Shown here in pieces: positions 50,988 through 59,025 of a stretch of DNA of 64,000 nt (the stretch's first letter is position 1; each line of letters starts with the position of its first letter). The stretch comes from an uncultured Verrucomicrobiales bacterium. GTDB taxonomy: Bacteria > Verrucomicrobiota > Verrucomicrobiia > Verrucomicrobiales > Akkermansiaceae. The stretch is from the NCBI GenBank assembly GCA_937928545.1, contig CALGJQ010000027.1, positions 1-64,000 on the forward strand. Reading direction: 5' to 3'. The notes under the pieces are model-generated. The model was not told the DNA's origin, made no database searches, and was given only the letters and a program-made list of their open reading frames with translations. The position numbers were made by a program, and so were the translations under genes.

Positions 50988-51671
50988 CTAATCAGATCCA
51001 CGTTCCTCCAATAATTCCTTCGCGAAAGGATCTTCATCGGCAGCAAGATGTTTAACCTCACGCCAGATGACTTCCCGGACTTCTGGGAGAGGATTTGCCA
51101 AGCCATCTTCGAGGACTGAATGATCGAAGAACTCGTCCATCAGTGACAAGGCTTCCTCTGCGGACCCAGCATTCGCTAACTTCCCCCCTTGCTGCTCACG
51201 CGCCAAACCAAGCAGAAAGCTCGCATCAGTAAAATCACGCTTCCGATTGGTTTCCTCTTTGGTGCAAAGGAGATCAAGAAGTGTTGGAAGTTTCGTACCA
51301 TCAGACATTGCGCTCGAATCAGCCCACACCCGGTCAAACTCATCAACTCGTAAGCCATTGGGACGAAAAAATAAGTCCAAAGGCATGTCCAAACCTTCAA
51401 CTCTTACCATCCCAACCGCCTCCACGTTTTCCACGACCTCCGAAGGCTCCAGCTCTTTCCATCCGGGAAGTGTTACAATTTTCTCGTCCTTGGTGATTAC
51501 GTTTTTAATCGAAGAAAGCCAACTCTGGGCGCCTTTTGTGGGATCGAGCCAGACATCTACATCCTTCGTTGGTCTCGATAAACCGTGTGCAATCACCGCA
51601 AGGCCACCAATCATCACCACTCGTTCTTGAGAAGCGAGTCGAGTGACCACGTCTTCAACTTTTCTTGGCAT
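50988..51671 (-). CDS. Nucleotidyltransferase-fold protein (MNT/DUF6036-like)
   Basis: 227 residues with the minimal nucleotidyltransferase signature VVMIGGLAVIAHGLSRPTKD VDVWL (GG and D-x-D), then LDLFFRPNG. A helical C-terminal region follows with DLLCTKEETNRKRDFTDASF, the K-x-x-x-x-R-xKDxxD element of this group. The start overlaps the end of the upstream small gene by 17 bases. It belongs to the toxin-antitoxin-type cassette flanked by pnp copies; toxin or antitoxin role not determinable. Confidence 0.7.
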   Translation of the reverse strand: MPRKVEDVVTRLASQERVVMIGGLAVIAHGLSRPTKDVDVWLDPTKGAQSWLSSIKNVITKDEKIVTLPGWKELEPSEVVENVEAVGMVRVEGLDMPLDLFFRPNGLRVDEFDRVWADSSAMSDGTKLPTLLDLLCTKEETNRKRDFTDASFLLGLAREQQGGKLANAGSAEEALSLMDEFFDHSVLEDGLANPLPEVREVIWREVKHLAADEDPFAKELLEERGSD

Positions 51672-51882
51672 AACGCTCAGAAAGCTTGGTCACCTCTTCA
51701 TTGATCCAAAGACAGTCGGCGACACTGTTTGGCTTTTTCATCCATGGCTCACTATTATCAGTAATCTGAGACTTCGGGATGGGATGGCCGAGCTTTGCTT
51801 CCCGCTTCTTGCGGAGACGACGCATCGTGAGAACGTCCGCGTATTCACGCATGACAAACTCTCGAGGCGTCCGGTATTTCAT
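51655..51882 (-). CDS. Small protein coupled to the nucleotidyltransferase
   Basis: 75 residues, very basic: MKYRTPREFVMREYADVLTM, then RRLRKKREAKLGH. A helix-rich, DNA- or partner-binding small protein. It overlaps the downstream nucleotidyltransferase gene by 17 bases, as antitoxin-toxin pairs commonly do. No family recognised. Confidence 0.55.
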   Translation of the reverse strand: MKYRTPREFVMREYADVLTMRRLRKKREAKLGHPIPKSQITDNSEPWMKKPNSVADCLWINEEVTKLSERYAKKS

Positions 51883-51954
51883 ACGGAGAACTTACCAGTT
51901 GGGTTCCCCAGACGCAAGGCTCCGAAAGCAGGAGCTATCGGCTACGGTCGCCCA

Positions 51955-51995
51955 CAAAAAAAAGCGCGTCCGACTCGTGAGAGCCGAACGCGCTT
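51955..51995 (-). terminator. Intrinsic terminator of pnp
   Basis: On the minus strand AAGCGCGTTC (51995-51986) pairs with the GACGCGCTT half (51970-51962), followed by eight T. It lies 27 bases after the pnp stop. A mutated copy is at about 50034-50071. Confidence 0.85.
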
Positions 51996-52021
51996 GGTGA
52001 TTTTTTTCGAGTCCGTAAGAC

Positions 52022-54211
52022 TTAGCCGAAGGTCACGACTTCTTCCTCGGAAGGAGGAACATCGTCGTCACCGGAGGGTGCGTCAGCAGCAGGTGCTCCA
52101 CCGCCGTTTCCTTCACGGAGAGCAGCTTTGCGGGACATCTTCACGCGGCCTTTGTCGTCGATCCCGACGCACTTGGCTGAGATGATGTCGCCCTTCTTAC
52201 AGACGTCTTCCACTTTGTCTACGCGACCTTCTTCAAGCTCGGAGATGTGAACGAGTCCGTCCTTACCTGGAAGCACTTCCATGAAGGCTCCGAAGGTGGT
52301 GACGTTCATGACTTTACCAGTGTAGGTCTTTCCGATCTCCACTTCCGCGAACATCATGTCGATCATGTTCTTGGCAGCTTCGAGGCCTTCCTGCTTAGAG
52401 GCGTAGATGTGAACGGTGCCATCGTCTTCGATGTTCAGTTCAGCACCAGACTCAGCCTGGATGGCTTTGATGTTCTTTCCGCCAGGTCCGATGAGCTCGC
52501 CGATGCGATCTTGTGGAATGGTGACGGTCTCGATACGAGGGGCGTGTGGTGAAAGCTCACCAGGTCCGGTGATGGACTCAGCCATCTTGTCGAGGACCTT
52601 GCCACGACCTTCAATTGCGAGGTCGATGCCTTCCTCCAAGATGGAGAGAGGGATGCCGGGGAGCTTAAGGTCAAGCTGGTAACCGGTGACACCTTCGCTG
52701 GTTCCACAGAGTTTGAAGTCCATGTCGCCGTAGAAATCCTCAGAACCGATGATGTCGAGAATGACAACGTGCTTGGTCATGTTTCCATCAGCATCCTGCT
52801 CAGTGACGAGACCGGATGAGATACCCGCAACAGGGCGGATCATAGGGACACCAGCATCAAGAAGAGCCATCGTGCCTGCGCAAACAGTCGCCATGGAAGT
52901 CGAGCCGTTGGACTCCATCACCTCGGACGAGATACGCATGGAGTAAGGGAAGTCATCCGTGGAAGGAAGCATCGGAGCGATCGAACGCTCAGCAAGTGCT
53001 CCGTGTCCGATCTCACGACGATTCATGCCGCCAAAGCGACCGGTCTCACCCACCGAGAACGGAGGGAAGTTGTAGTGAAGGAAGAAGTTCTTGGAATCTT
53101 CACCACCTGCGTAGTTGTCGACGTAGAGCTTCTCGTCAGCAGGCGCGAGCGTGCAAATTCCGAGTGCTTGAGTCTCACCACGCGAGAAGATCGCGGAACC
53201 ATGAACACGTGGAAGAGTGCCGATTTCTCCGTAAAGAGTACGGAGGTCGCGAAGGCCACGACCATCAGCACGCACTCCTTTTTCCATGATGGAAAGACGG
53301 AAGGCTTTCTTCTGAATGTATTCGAAGACCTGCTCGATTTCGAACTCAGTGGTCTCAGGGAATTTCTCCTTAATGGCCGCTTCCACTTCGTCGCGAAGTG
53401 CGCCGACTTTCTTGCCGCGCTCGACTTTCGAAGCAGCGTAGATCGCGTCCTCGATTCGGTCACCGGCGACGGCGTATCCGATTTCAAGGAGGTCCTCTTT
53501 AGCCACGGTGACAACGTAGTCACGCTTAGGCTTACCAGCGAGTTTCACGAGCTCTTCCTGAGCTTCGACAAGCTTAGCAACTGCTGCTTGGGCGAAGTGG
53601 AGAGACTTTTTGAACTCAGCGTCAGGAATTTCGTCGGCAGCGCCTTCGATCATGATGACGTCGGTCTTGTTACCCACGTAGATGAGGTCGAGGTCAGAGT
53701 CTTCACGCTGCTCGAAGGTTGGGTTGATGAGGAACTCACCGTTCACACGACCAACACGCACCGCACCGATAGGACCGGCGAAGGGAATGTCAGAAATCGC
53801 AAGAGCGGCAGAAGCACCGTTCATCGCGAGGATGTCGGCGTCATTCACTTGGTCAGCACTCAGAAGGAGAGCGATGATCTGGGTGTCATAAAGGTAACCC
53901 TTTGGGAAAAGCGGACGCAGGGGGCGATCCGTCATGCGGCAGGTGAGAATCTCTTTCTCGGTAGGACGGCCTTCACGCTTGAAGTATCCTCCGGGGAAAG
54001 TTCCAGCGGCAGATGCGCGCTCCTTGTATTCGACCGAGAGGGGGAACCAAGTCTGGCCCTCACGGATTTTCGTTTGTGAAACAGCGGATACCATTACGAT
54101 GGTTTCTCCCATCTGAACGGTGACTGCTCCGTCGGCCAACTTGGCCAATTTTCCGGTCTCGATGACCATTGGTGCCGGCCCAACATTGGCCGTAACATTT
54201 TGTATACTCAT
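52022..54211 (-). CDS. pnp: Polyribonucleotide nucleotidyltransferase (PNPase)
   Basis: 729 residues. Phosphorolytic 3'-5' exoribonuclease. Two RNase PH-like domains (N-terminal MVIETGKLAKLADGAVTVQM; second with FFLHYNFPPFSVGETGRFGG, RREIGHGALAERS and CAGTMALLDAGVP), the catalytic Asp region SEDFYGDMDFK, a KH domain (IGPGGKNIKAIQAESGAELN) and an S1 domain (GKTYTGKVMNVTTFGAFMEV). Standard order downstream of rpsO. Hairpins in the leader may serve autoregulation. Confidence 0.98.
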   Translation of the reverse strand: MSIQNVTANVGPAPMVIETGKLAKLADGAVTVQMGETIVMVSAVSQTKIREGQTWFPLSVEYKERASAAGTFPGGYFKREGRPTEKEILTCRMTDRPLRPLFPKGYLYDTQIIALLLSADQVNDADILAMNGASAALAISDIPFAGPIGAVRVGRVNGEFLINPTFEQREDSDLDLIYVGNKTDVIMIEGAADEIPDAEFKKSLHFAQAAVAKLVEAQEELVKLAGKPKRDYVVTVAKEDLLEIGYAVAGDRIEDAIYAASKVERGKKVGALRDEVEAAIKEKFPETTEFEIEQVFEYIQKKAFRLSIMEKGVRADGRGLRDLRTLYGEIGTLPRVHGSAIFSRGETQALGICTLAPADEKLYVDNYAGGEDSKNFFLHYNFPPFSVGETGRFGGMNRREIGHGALAERSIAPMLPSTDDFPYSMRISSEVMESNGSTSMATVCAGTMALLDAGVPMIRPVAGISSGLVTEQDADGNMTKHVVILDIIGSEDFYGDMDFKLCGTSEGVTGYQLDLKLPGIPLSILEEGIDLAIEGRGKVLDKMAESITGPGELSPHAPRIETVTIPQDRIGELIGPGGKNIKAIQAESGAELNIEDDGTVHIYASKQEGLEAAKNMIDMMFAEVEIGKTYTGKVMNVTTFGAFMEVLPGKDGLVHISELEEGRVDKVEDVCKKGDIISAKCVGIDDKGRVKMSRKAALREGNGGGAPAADAPSGDDDVPPSEEEVVTFG

Positions 54212-54314
54212 TTTCTTTGTTTTGTGAAATCGCAGCGGGACCCTCCCGGACGATCAATTTTTTTAATGGCAAAGTGCCCCCGTTCTTAAATTGGGTGGGA
54301 ACCTTCACCGGAGT

Positions 54315-54380
54315 GAGAGCCATCAATTGCGAGGGCTCTCAAAAGCAAAAGGGCCACAGTGGAAATCACCGTGGCCTTTT
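54315..54380 (-). terminator. Two hairpins between rpsO and pnp
   Basis: GGCCAC-GTG type hairpin (54347-54361 with 54367-54380) followed on the minus strand by CTTTTGCTTTTG, a plausible terminator or attenuator after rpsO; then a second hairpin GAGAGCC (54315-54321) with GGCTCTC (54334-54340). In E. coli this same intergenic region has the rpsO terminator and an RNase III site used in pnp autocontrol. Confidence 0.65.
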
Positions 54381-54390
54381 GCAGATTGGG

Positions 54391-54651
54391 TTACTTACGA
54401 AGGTCGAGTGCTTTCAACACTGACTCGTAACGCTCCTCCGACTTACTCTTGAGGTAATCAAGAAGCTTGCGGCGGCGTGCCACCAGGCGGAGAAGTCCGC
54501 GACGGGAGGCAAAATCTTTCTTATGATCCTTCATGTGCTCCGTGAGATGCTTGATCCGCTGGGTCATGAGGGCAATTTGGAAGTCAGCACTTCCGGTATC
54601 ACTGTCACTTTGCTTAAAGTCAGCAAGGTTAATTCCGTAATCGTTTGTCAT
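54391..54651 (-). CDS. rpsO: 30S ribosomal protein S15
   Basis: 86 residues from ATG 54651. Classic S15 sequence: SDTGSADFQIALMTQRIKHL, TEHMKDHKKDFASRRGLLRL and VARRRKLLDYLKSKSEERYE. Binds 16S rRNA in the platform. Upstream extension to 54744 is not supported. Confidence 0.97.
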   Translation of the reverse strand: MTNDYGINLADFKQSDSDTGSADFQIALMTQRIKHLTEHMKDHKKDFASRRGLLRLVARRRKLLDYLKSKSEERYESVLKALDLRK

Positions 54652-54809
54652 TCTATTGGGTAATCGGGATGGGCCGAGCCACTTCATTGCAGCCAAGCCG
54701 TCCTTCGACGCGCGGGGAATAGGCGACAATTGGGAATAACTCAACCTTTTTCGGCGAGAAATTCACGGCGCTGACTTGATTGAGCAAGGATTTCCACTAC
54801 TCTCAAGAC

Positions 54810-55391
54810 ATGGCTTTAAAAGCGGCAGATGAAATCATCTCGATCGAGGAATACCTCGAAGGTGAACTCGTGTCCGAAATCAAGCACGAGTATCTCGGCG
54901 GCACCGTCCACGCGATGTCTGGCGGAAGACTTCGCCACAACAAAGCATCATTTAATGCGGCACATCATCTCGAAAATTCCCTCAACGGCAAACCCTGCAA
55001 TGTCTTCAACAGCGAAAACAAGATCCGCGTCGTCCTGCCAACCGACACTCGCTTTTACTACCCCGATGCCATGGTCGCTTGCGGCCCCACGGACGACGAA
55101 GCCCTTTTCTTCGATGACCCAGTCGTCATTATTGAGGTCCTCAGCCCGTCCACCTTCCGCAACGACATCGGAGAAAAACGTGACGCTTACCTCACGATTC
55201 CCTCCCTCAAGGTCTACCTCGTCATCGACCCCGCAAAGCCTCTCGTCAAAGCAGACCGCCGCAAGGATCGCGGGGGATTCGCAAACGAAGTTTACCAAGA
55301 TCTCGCTGATGTGATTCCACTCCCCGAAATCGAAAGCGAGCTCGCCCTCGCCGATATTTACGCTGGAATTTCACTTCCAGAAGGAGAGTAA
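54810..55391 (+). CDS. Uma2-family (DUF820) putative restriction endonuclease-fold protein
   Basis: 193 residues from ATG 54810; TTG at 54780 is less likely. Uma2 motifs of the PD-(D/E)xK nuclease fold: YPDAMVACGP (Asp), VVIIEVLSPSTFRND (E-V-L-S), and K in GEKRDAYLTIPSLKVYLVI. The family is widespread in cyanobacteria and Verrucomicrobia, function mostly unknown. Divergent from rpsO. Confidence 0.85.
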   Translation: MALKAADEIISIEEYLEGELVSEIKHEYLGGTVHAMSGGRLRHNKASFNAAHHLENSLNGKPCNVFNSENKIRVVLPTDTRFYYPDAMVACGPTDDEALFFDDPVVIIEVLSPSTFRNDIGEKRDAYLTIPSLKVYLVIDPAKPLVKADRRKDRGGFANEVYQDLADVIPLPEIESELALADIYAGISLPEGE

Positions 55392-55400
55392 GAGTTGGCC

Positions 55401-56222
55401 CTACTCCACCACGATCTTGCTCGGGTCCCAGTTCACCTTGGGATACTCCAGCCCCATCTGATCCATCGCGTGCGTCACAATCTGGCTCACCGCCATATCG
55501 CGATACCACTTATGATCTGCCGGAACGATAAACCACGGCGCATCCTCCGTGCTCGTTCTCCCGATGACATCCTCATAAGCCACTTCAAAGTCCTCCCAAC
55601 GCGCCCGATCCGCCAAATCCTCAGGGAAAAACTTCCAATGCTTCTCCGGCCGATCCAGCCGCGACTGCAATCTCCGCTTCTGCTCATCCTTCGAAATATG
55701 AAGGAAGATTTTCAAAATCGTCGTCCCCTCATCCACCAACATCTGCTCAAAGTTCATGATGTGCTGGTAGCGTTTCTCCCACACCTCCTGCGGAGCCAAA
55801 TTCTTCACCCGCACCGCCACGATGTCCTCGTAGTGACTCCGGTTAAAGACCGCGATCTCCCCCTTCGCCGGCACCACCTGATGGACTCGCCACAGAAAAT
55901 CATGCGCCAACTCCCGCGCAGAAGGCGCTTTAAAAGGCGTCACCCTCACCCCCTGCGGATCCACTCGTGAAAACAACTTCCGCACACAACCATCCTTCCC
56001 GCCCGTATCCATCGCCTGCATCACAATGAGAAGCTTCTTCTCCCCCTGCGCATAAAGCACCCGCTGCTGCGCGGCCAACTTCCCCCTCAAATCCGCAAAG
56101 ATCGGCCTCGCCTCCTCCTCCGGCTTCCCCAAAATCCCCAAAGTCTTCGTCGTCAACTCTCCCAATCGGACCTCCGTCCCCGGCTTCACCAAACAACGCC
56201 TCGTAAAATCAGCTCCAAGCAT
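55401..56222 (-). CDS. ppk2: Polyphosphate kinase 2 family protein
   Basis: 273 residues. Walker A MQAMDTGGKDG, followed by the R-loop VTPFKAPSARELAHDFLWRV and Walker B-like IAVFNRSHYEDIVAVRV, then RLDRPEKHWKFFPEDLADRA and a lid. Class I-like PPK2 enzymes transfer phosphate between polyphosphate and nucleotides. Ends 9 bases after the convergent Uma2 gene. Confidence 0.92.
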   Translation of the reverse strand: MLGADFTRRCLVKPGTEVRLGELTTKTLGILGKPEEEARPIFADLRGKLAAQQRVLYAQGEKKLLIVMQAMDTGGKDGCVRKLFSRVDPQGVRVTPFKAPSARELAHDFLWRVHQVVPAKGEIAVFNRSHYEDIVAVRVKNLAPQEVWEKRYQHIMNFEQMLVDEGTTILKIFLHISKDEQKRRLQSRLDRPEKHWKFFPEDLADRARWEDFEVAYEDVIGRTSTEDAPWFIVPADHKWYRDMAVSQIVTHAMDQMGLEYPKVNWDPSKIVVE

Positions 56223-56330
56223 TCTTAAATGAACCTACCTTCCCCCCCTCCTTGCAAGGAAAAGGTCATAATTTCCTGCTGATCTCCGCGGGGCAAGTCG
56301 GACGGGAGAGGATCTTTGACGTTTATTTGC

Positions 56331-56529
56331 CCGATACACGGTTGGCGCTAATTCTTCATCGCAGTTTCTACAGTATGGGGCACCCCTGCGTCGTTCCGAG
56401 TTGATCAGTCTGCGCATTAAGGATCTCGATTTAGATCGAGGCACTGTGACGGTGCGCGACAGGGAAAGGGTGAAGGAGCTCGGTTGGAGGGGGCAGTCGG
56501 GAGACAGCCCTTCCTTGGGCATGGTTTAG
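56331..56529 (+). pseudogene. Tyrosine recombinase/integrase remnant
   Basis: A frame open to the TAG at 56527-56529 includes FLQYGAPLRRSELISLRIKD and LDLDRGTVTVRD. This is the first-Arg region of tyrosine recombinases (L-x-G-x-x-x-R-x-S-E-L). No N-terminal core-binding domain or C-terminal HxxR/Tyr follows. At about 56491 the frame runs into the dispersed repeat also found at 35620, so the gene was cut there. Confidence 0.5.
56491..56519. repeat. Dispersed repeat, inverted relative to 35620 units
   Basis: GGGCAGTCGGGAGACAGCCC followed by TTCC matches the reverse complement of the 45-bp tandem repeat unit at 35620-35709 apart from about three bases. Confidence 0.7.
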
Positions 56530-56546
56530 GGGAACGAAAGCAGAAC

Positions 56547-57131
56547 TTAGGATGTCCCGGTGATGAGTTTTAGGACTTCTTCTCGGGAGGCGGCGTTTTG
56601 GCGGAAGATGCCGCGCATCGAGGAGGTGACGGTGCGGGCGCCGGGTTTGCGGATGCCTCGCATGGACATGCAGAGGTGCTCGGCTTCTAGGACCACGGCG
56701 GCGCCACGGGGGGCCAGCTTTTCTTGGATGGCATTGGCGATGTCTCCGGTGAGGCGTTCTTGAACCTGGGGGCGGCGCGCGAAGCCATCGACGAGGCGCG
56801 CGAGCTTTGAGAGGCCGGTGATGCGGCCATCGCTTTTTGGTAGGTAGGCGACATGGGCCTTTCCAAAGAAGGGGATGAGGTGGTGCTCGCAGATGGAGTA
56901 GAATGAGATATCTCGAACGACGATGATTTCGTCATGCTCGACGGCGAAGGTTTTGTCGAGGTGGTCGGCCGGTTCTTCACGGAGACCGCTGCAGATCTCG
57001 CCATACATGCGAGCTACGCGCGCGGGGGTATCTAGGAGGCCATCGCGATCAGGGTCCTCGCCAATCGCGATGAGGATTTCTTTGACGGCCTTTTCGATGC
57101 GTTGGTGGTCAATGTCTTGTGTTTTGCTCAT
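56547..57131 (-). CDS. folE: GTP cyclohydrolase I
   Basis: 194 residues. Converts GTP to dihydroneopterin triphosphate (folate path). Zinc and catalytic residues are visible: [20 protein letters not shown] (Cys and His ligands), [20 protein letters not shown] and [19 protein letters not shown] (second Cys ligand). Length normal. No other folate gene nearby. Confidence 0.96.
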   Translation of the reverse strand: MSKTQDIDHQRIEKAVKEILIAIGEDPDRDGLLDTPARVARMYGEICSGLREEPADHLDKTFAVEHDEIIVVRDISFYSICEHHLIPFFGKAHVAYLPKSDGRITGLSKLARLVDGFARRPQVQERLTGDIANAIQEKLAPRGAAVVLEAEHLCMSMRGIRKPGARTVTSSMRGIFRQNAASREEVLKLITGTS

Positions 57132-57301
57132 ACCGATCTGGAGTTGAGATACACGAATGAGGGGGCTTTGGCGAGAGGACCGATGGGGATTCTCCGATCG
57201 GGGTGGGTTGGATAGGGAGTGATTTGCTCATCATGGCTCCTTTAAAAAGGAAAATTTCATCTTGAGTCTCTCTTTTGATTTATTTTAACTCCTTATCGTT
57301 C

Positions 57302-57967
57302 ATGAAGTTAAGAATATTACCATTGGGAGCGATCGCTCTCATTTCGTCTGCGCAGGCCGTCACCATCAATGTAGGGGTGGAAGGCTGTTGTGACAGTGAT
57401 GTTAACCAGTGGCCCGGAGGAGAGACCCCTTCCGCTGTGATCGATGGAGCCGGTCAGAAATACCTGAACTTTGGTAAGGTGAATACTGGATTCGTAGTGA
57501 CTCCATCTGCGGGGTCAGTCGCTACGAGCATGACGCTGTGGGCCGCGAATGATGCGATTGAGCGTGATCCCTCAAGCTATCAACTCTTCGGGACAAATTC
57601 CGCGATTTCCGGACCATCCTTTCAATCTACTGAGTTTACTTTGATTTCTAGCGGGGCACTGGCGCTGCCAGACACACGGAACAACGGAGGAGTCGATCCC
57701 CTGCTCGCAGCGAACTCGACTTCGGTGAGCTTTTCCAACTCCAACTCATACTCAACTTACATGATTCTTTTCCCAACGGTTAAGGATGAGGCTTTGGAAA
57801 ACAGTATGCAGATTGCCGAGGTGCAACTCTTTGATGCCGGAGCTACTGGTATTTTTGCTCCCGGAGACACGATTTTGGGAGTCCAAGCTGTTAGCACGGT
57901 CCCTGAGCCATCTACTGGGGTTCTTTCGCTTCTCGCTGCGACTGCTTTATTGAGGCGTCGGCGATAG
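57302..57967 (+). CDS. PEP-CTERM sorted exported protein
   Basis: 221 residues from ATG 57302 (MKLRILPLGAIALISSAQAV, signal peptide). The mature part is Ser/Asn/Gly-rich with beta-sandwich-like segments (VEGCCDSDVNQWPGGETPSA, SMTLWAANDAIERDPSSYQL, IAEVQLFDA), resembling carbohydrate-binding or discoidin-like folds. The C-terminus is a canonical PEP-CTERM tail: VPEPST, a hydrophobic helix and RRRR. It would be cut and sorted by an exosortase. Terminator directly after. Confidence 0.88.
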   Translation: MKLRILPLGAIALISSAQAVTINVGVEGCCDSDVNQWPGGETPSAVIDGAGQKYLNFGKVNTGFVVTPSAGSVATSMTLWAANDAIERDPSSYQLFGTNSAISGPSFQSTEFTLISSGALALPDTRNNGGVDPLLAANSTSVSFSNSNSYSTYMILFPTVKDEALENSMQIAEVQLFDAGATGIFAPGDTILGVQAVSTVPEPSTGVLSLLAATALLRRRR

Positions 57968-57991
57968 TTTCTCAGCGAACATCATCCCTTC

Positions 57992-58020
57992 AAAGCCCGT
58001 CACGATGACGGGCTTTTTTT
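57992..58020 (+). terminator. Intrinsic terminator of the PEP-CTERM gene
   Basis: AAAGCCCGTCA pairs with TGACGGGCTTT around CGA and is followed by T residues; 24 bases after the stop. Confidence 0.9.
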
Positions 58021-58111
58021 AATTTACGGGGAAGGCCATCGATCTCCGGAAGGTCGCGGCCGGAGGAGGTCTTACGCTGAAAGGGGGCGAGGAGACGGGT
58101 GGACCAGGAGG

Positions 58112-58930
58112 TCATTTTCTCTTTCGTTTATGGTTGCGGCCGAAGTCGCGCTTTTTACTCAGATTTTTTTCACGCTTGGGGGCGTGCTTTTGTTCCCGTG
58201 TCTTTTCCTCCTTGGGTGGCTCGGGCTCGGGAGCGGCGGCCATTTTATGGAAGGTGGCGGGTGCGGGGACCTTGAAGGTCATGCGCTTTCCGCTGTAGGG
58301 GTGGTCGAAGGTGAGGATGTGGGAGTGGAGGGCGAGGCGCTTATTATCGCGGATTTTGCGGCCGTATTTGCTATCACCGACAATGGGCCAGCCTTTGTCG
58401 GCGAGGTGGACGCGGATTTGGTTTTTGCGACCAGTGAGAAGGAAGATCTCAAGAAGGGTGCGCTTGTCGACGGCTTTGACAGTGCGGTATTTGGTGGTGG
58501 AGAGCTTGCCCTTTCGCTTGTCGGGAGTGGAGTAAACACGGCGGGCCTCGTTTTCGGCGAGGTAGGTCTCGATGGTCCCAGAAGCGGGGTCGGGGTGACC
58601 TTCGACGAAAGCGAGGTAGGTTTTCTCGGCCTTTTCCCAGTTTTCTTGGAGGGCGAGCTTCGCTTTTTCGCTGCGGGCGAAGACGAGGGCGCCCGAGGTA
58701 TCGCGATCGAGGCGATGGACGATGAAAATGCGTTCGTGGGATTTGTAGTTCCCTTTTTTGACGTAGTCATCGAGAGCGGCGTGGGCCGTCCGACCACCAT
58801 CACGCCCGGTTCCCATGGTGAGAAGGCCGGCGGCTTTGCTGACGACGATGATATCGCGGTCCTCATGAAGAATCTCCAAGCCCATCGGCTGGTGCTTTCT
58901 CTTCGCTTTTTTCTTTTTCTCCGCAGCCAC
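58112..58930 (-). CDS. RluA-family RNA pseudouridine synthase
   Basis: 272 residues; GTG at 58930 or ATG at 58885 may start it. The RluA/RsuA catalytic motif IVHRLDRDTSGALVFARSEK contains the catalytic Asp. Other motifs: ILHEDRDIIVVSKAAGLLTM, LLTGRKNQIRVHLADKGWPI and GDSKYG. A basic Lys/Arg-rich tail follows. It modifies uridine in rRNA or tRNA; target not deducible. No S4 domain. Confidence 0.9.
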   Translation of the reverse strand: MAAEKKKKAKRKHQPMGLEILHEDRDIIVVSKAAGLLTMGTGRDGGRTAHAALDDYVKKGNYKSHERIFIVHRLDRDTSGALVFARSEKAKLALQENWEKAEKTYLAFVEGHPDPASGTIETYLAENEARRVYSTPDKRKGKLSTTKYRTVKAVDKRTLLEIFLLTGRKNQIRVHLADKGWPIVGDSKYGRKIRDNKRLALHSHILTFDHPYSGKRMTFKVPAPATFHKMAAAPEPEPPKEEKTREQKHAPKREKNLSKKRDFGRNHKRKRK

Positions 58931-59025
58931 AGCGAAGCTTTGTCCGGTTTTAAAGGGTGGAAAAGGGAAAGATGAGAGAACTGGTTCGGTCTTGATTTTT
59001 TTGCCCGACTCTCCACCGTCTTCAC

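Noticed and set aside
56235-56522. Minus-strand frame of 95 codons
   Set aside because: It is antisense to the integrase remnant, and only the plus-strand reading gives a recognisable protein family.
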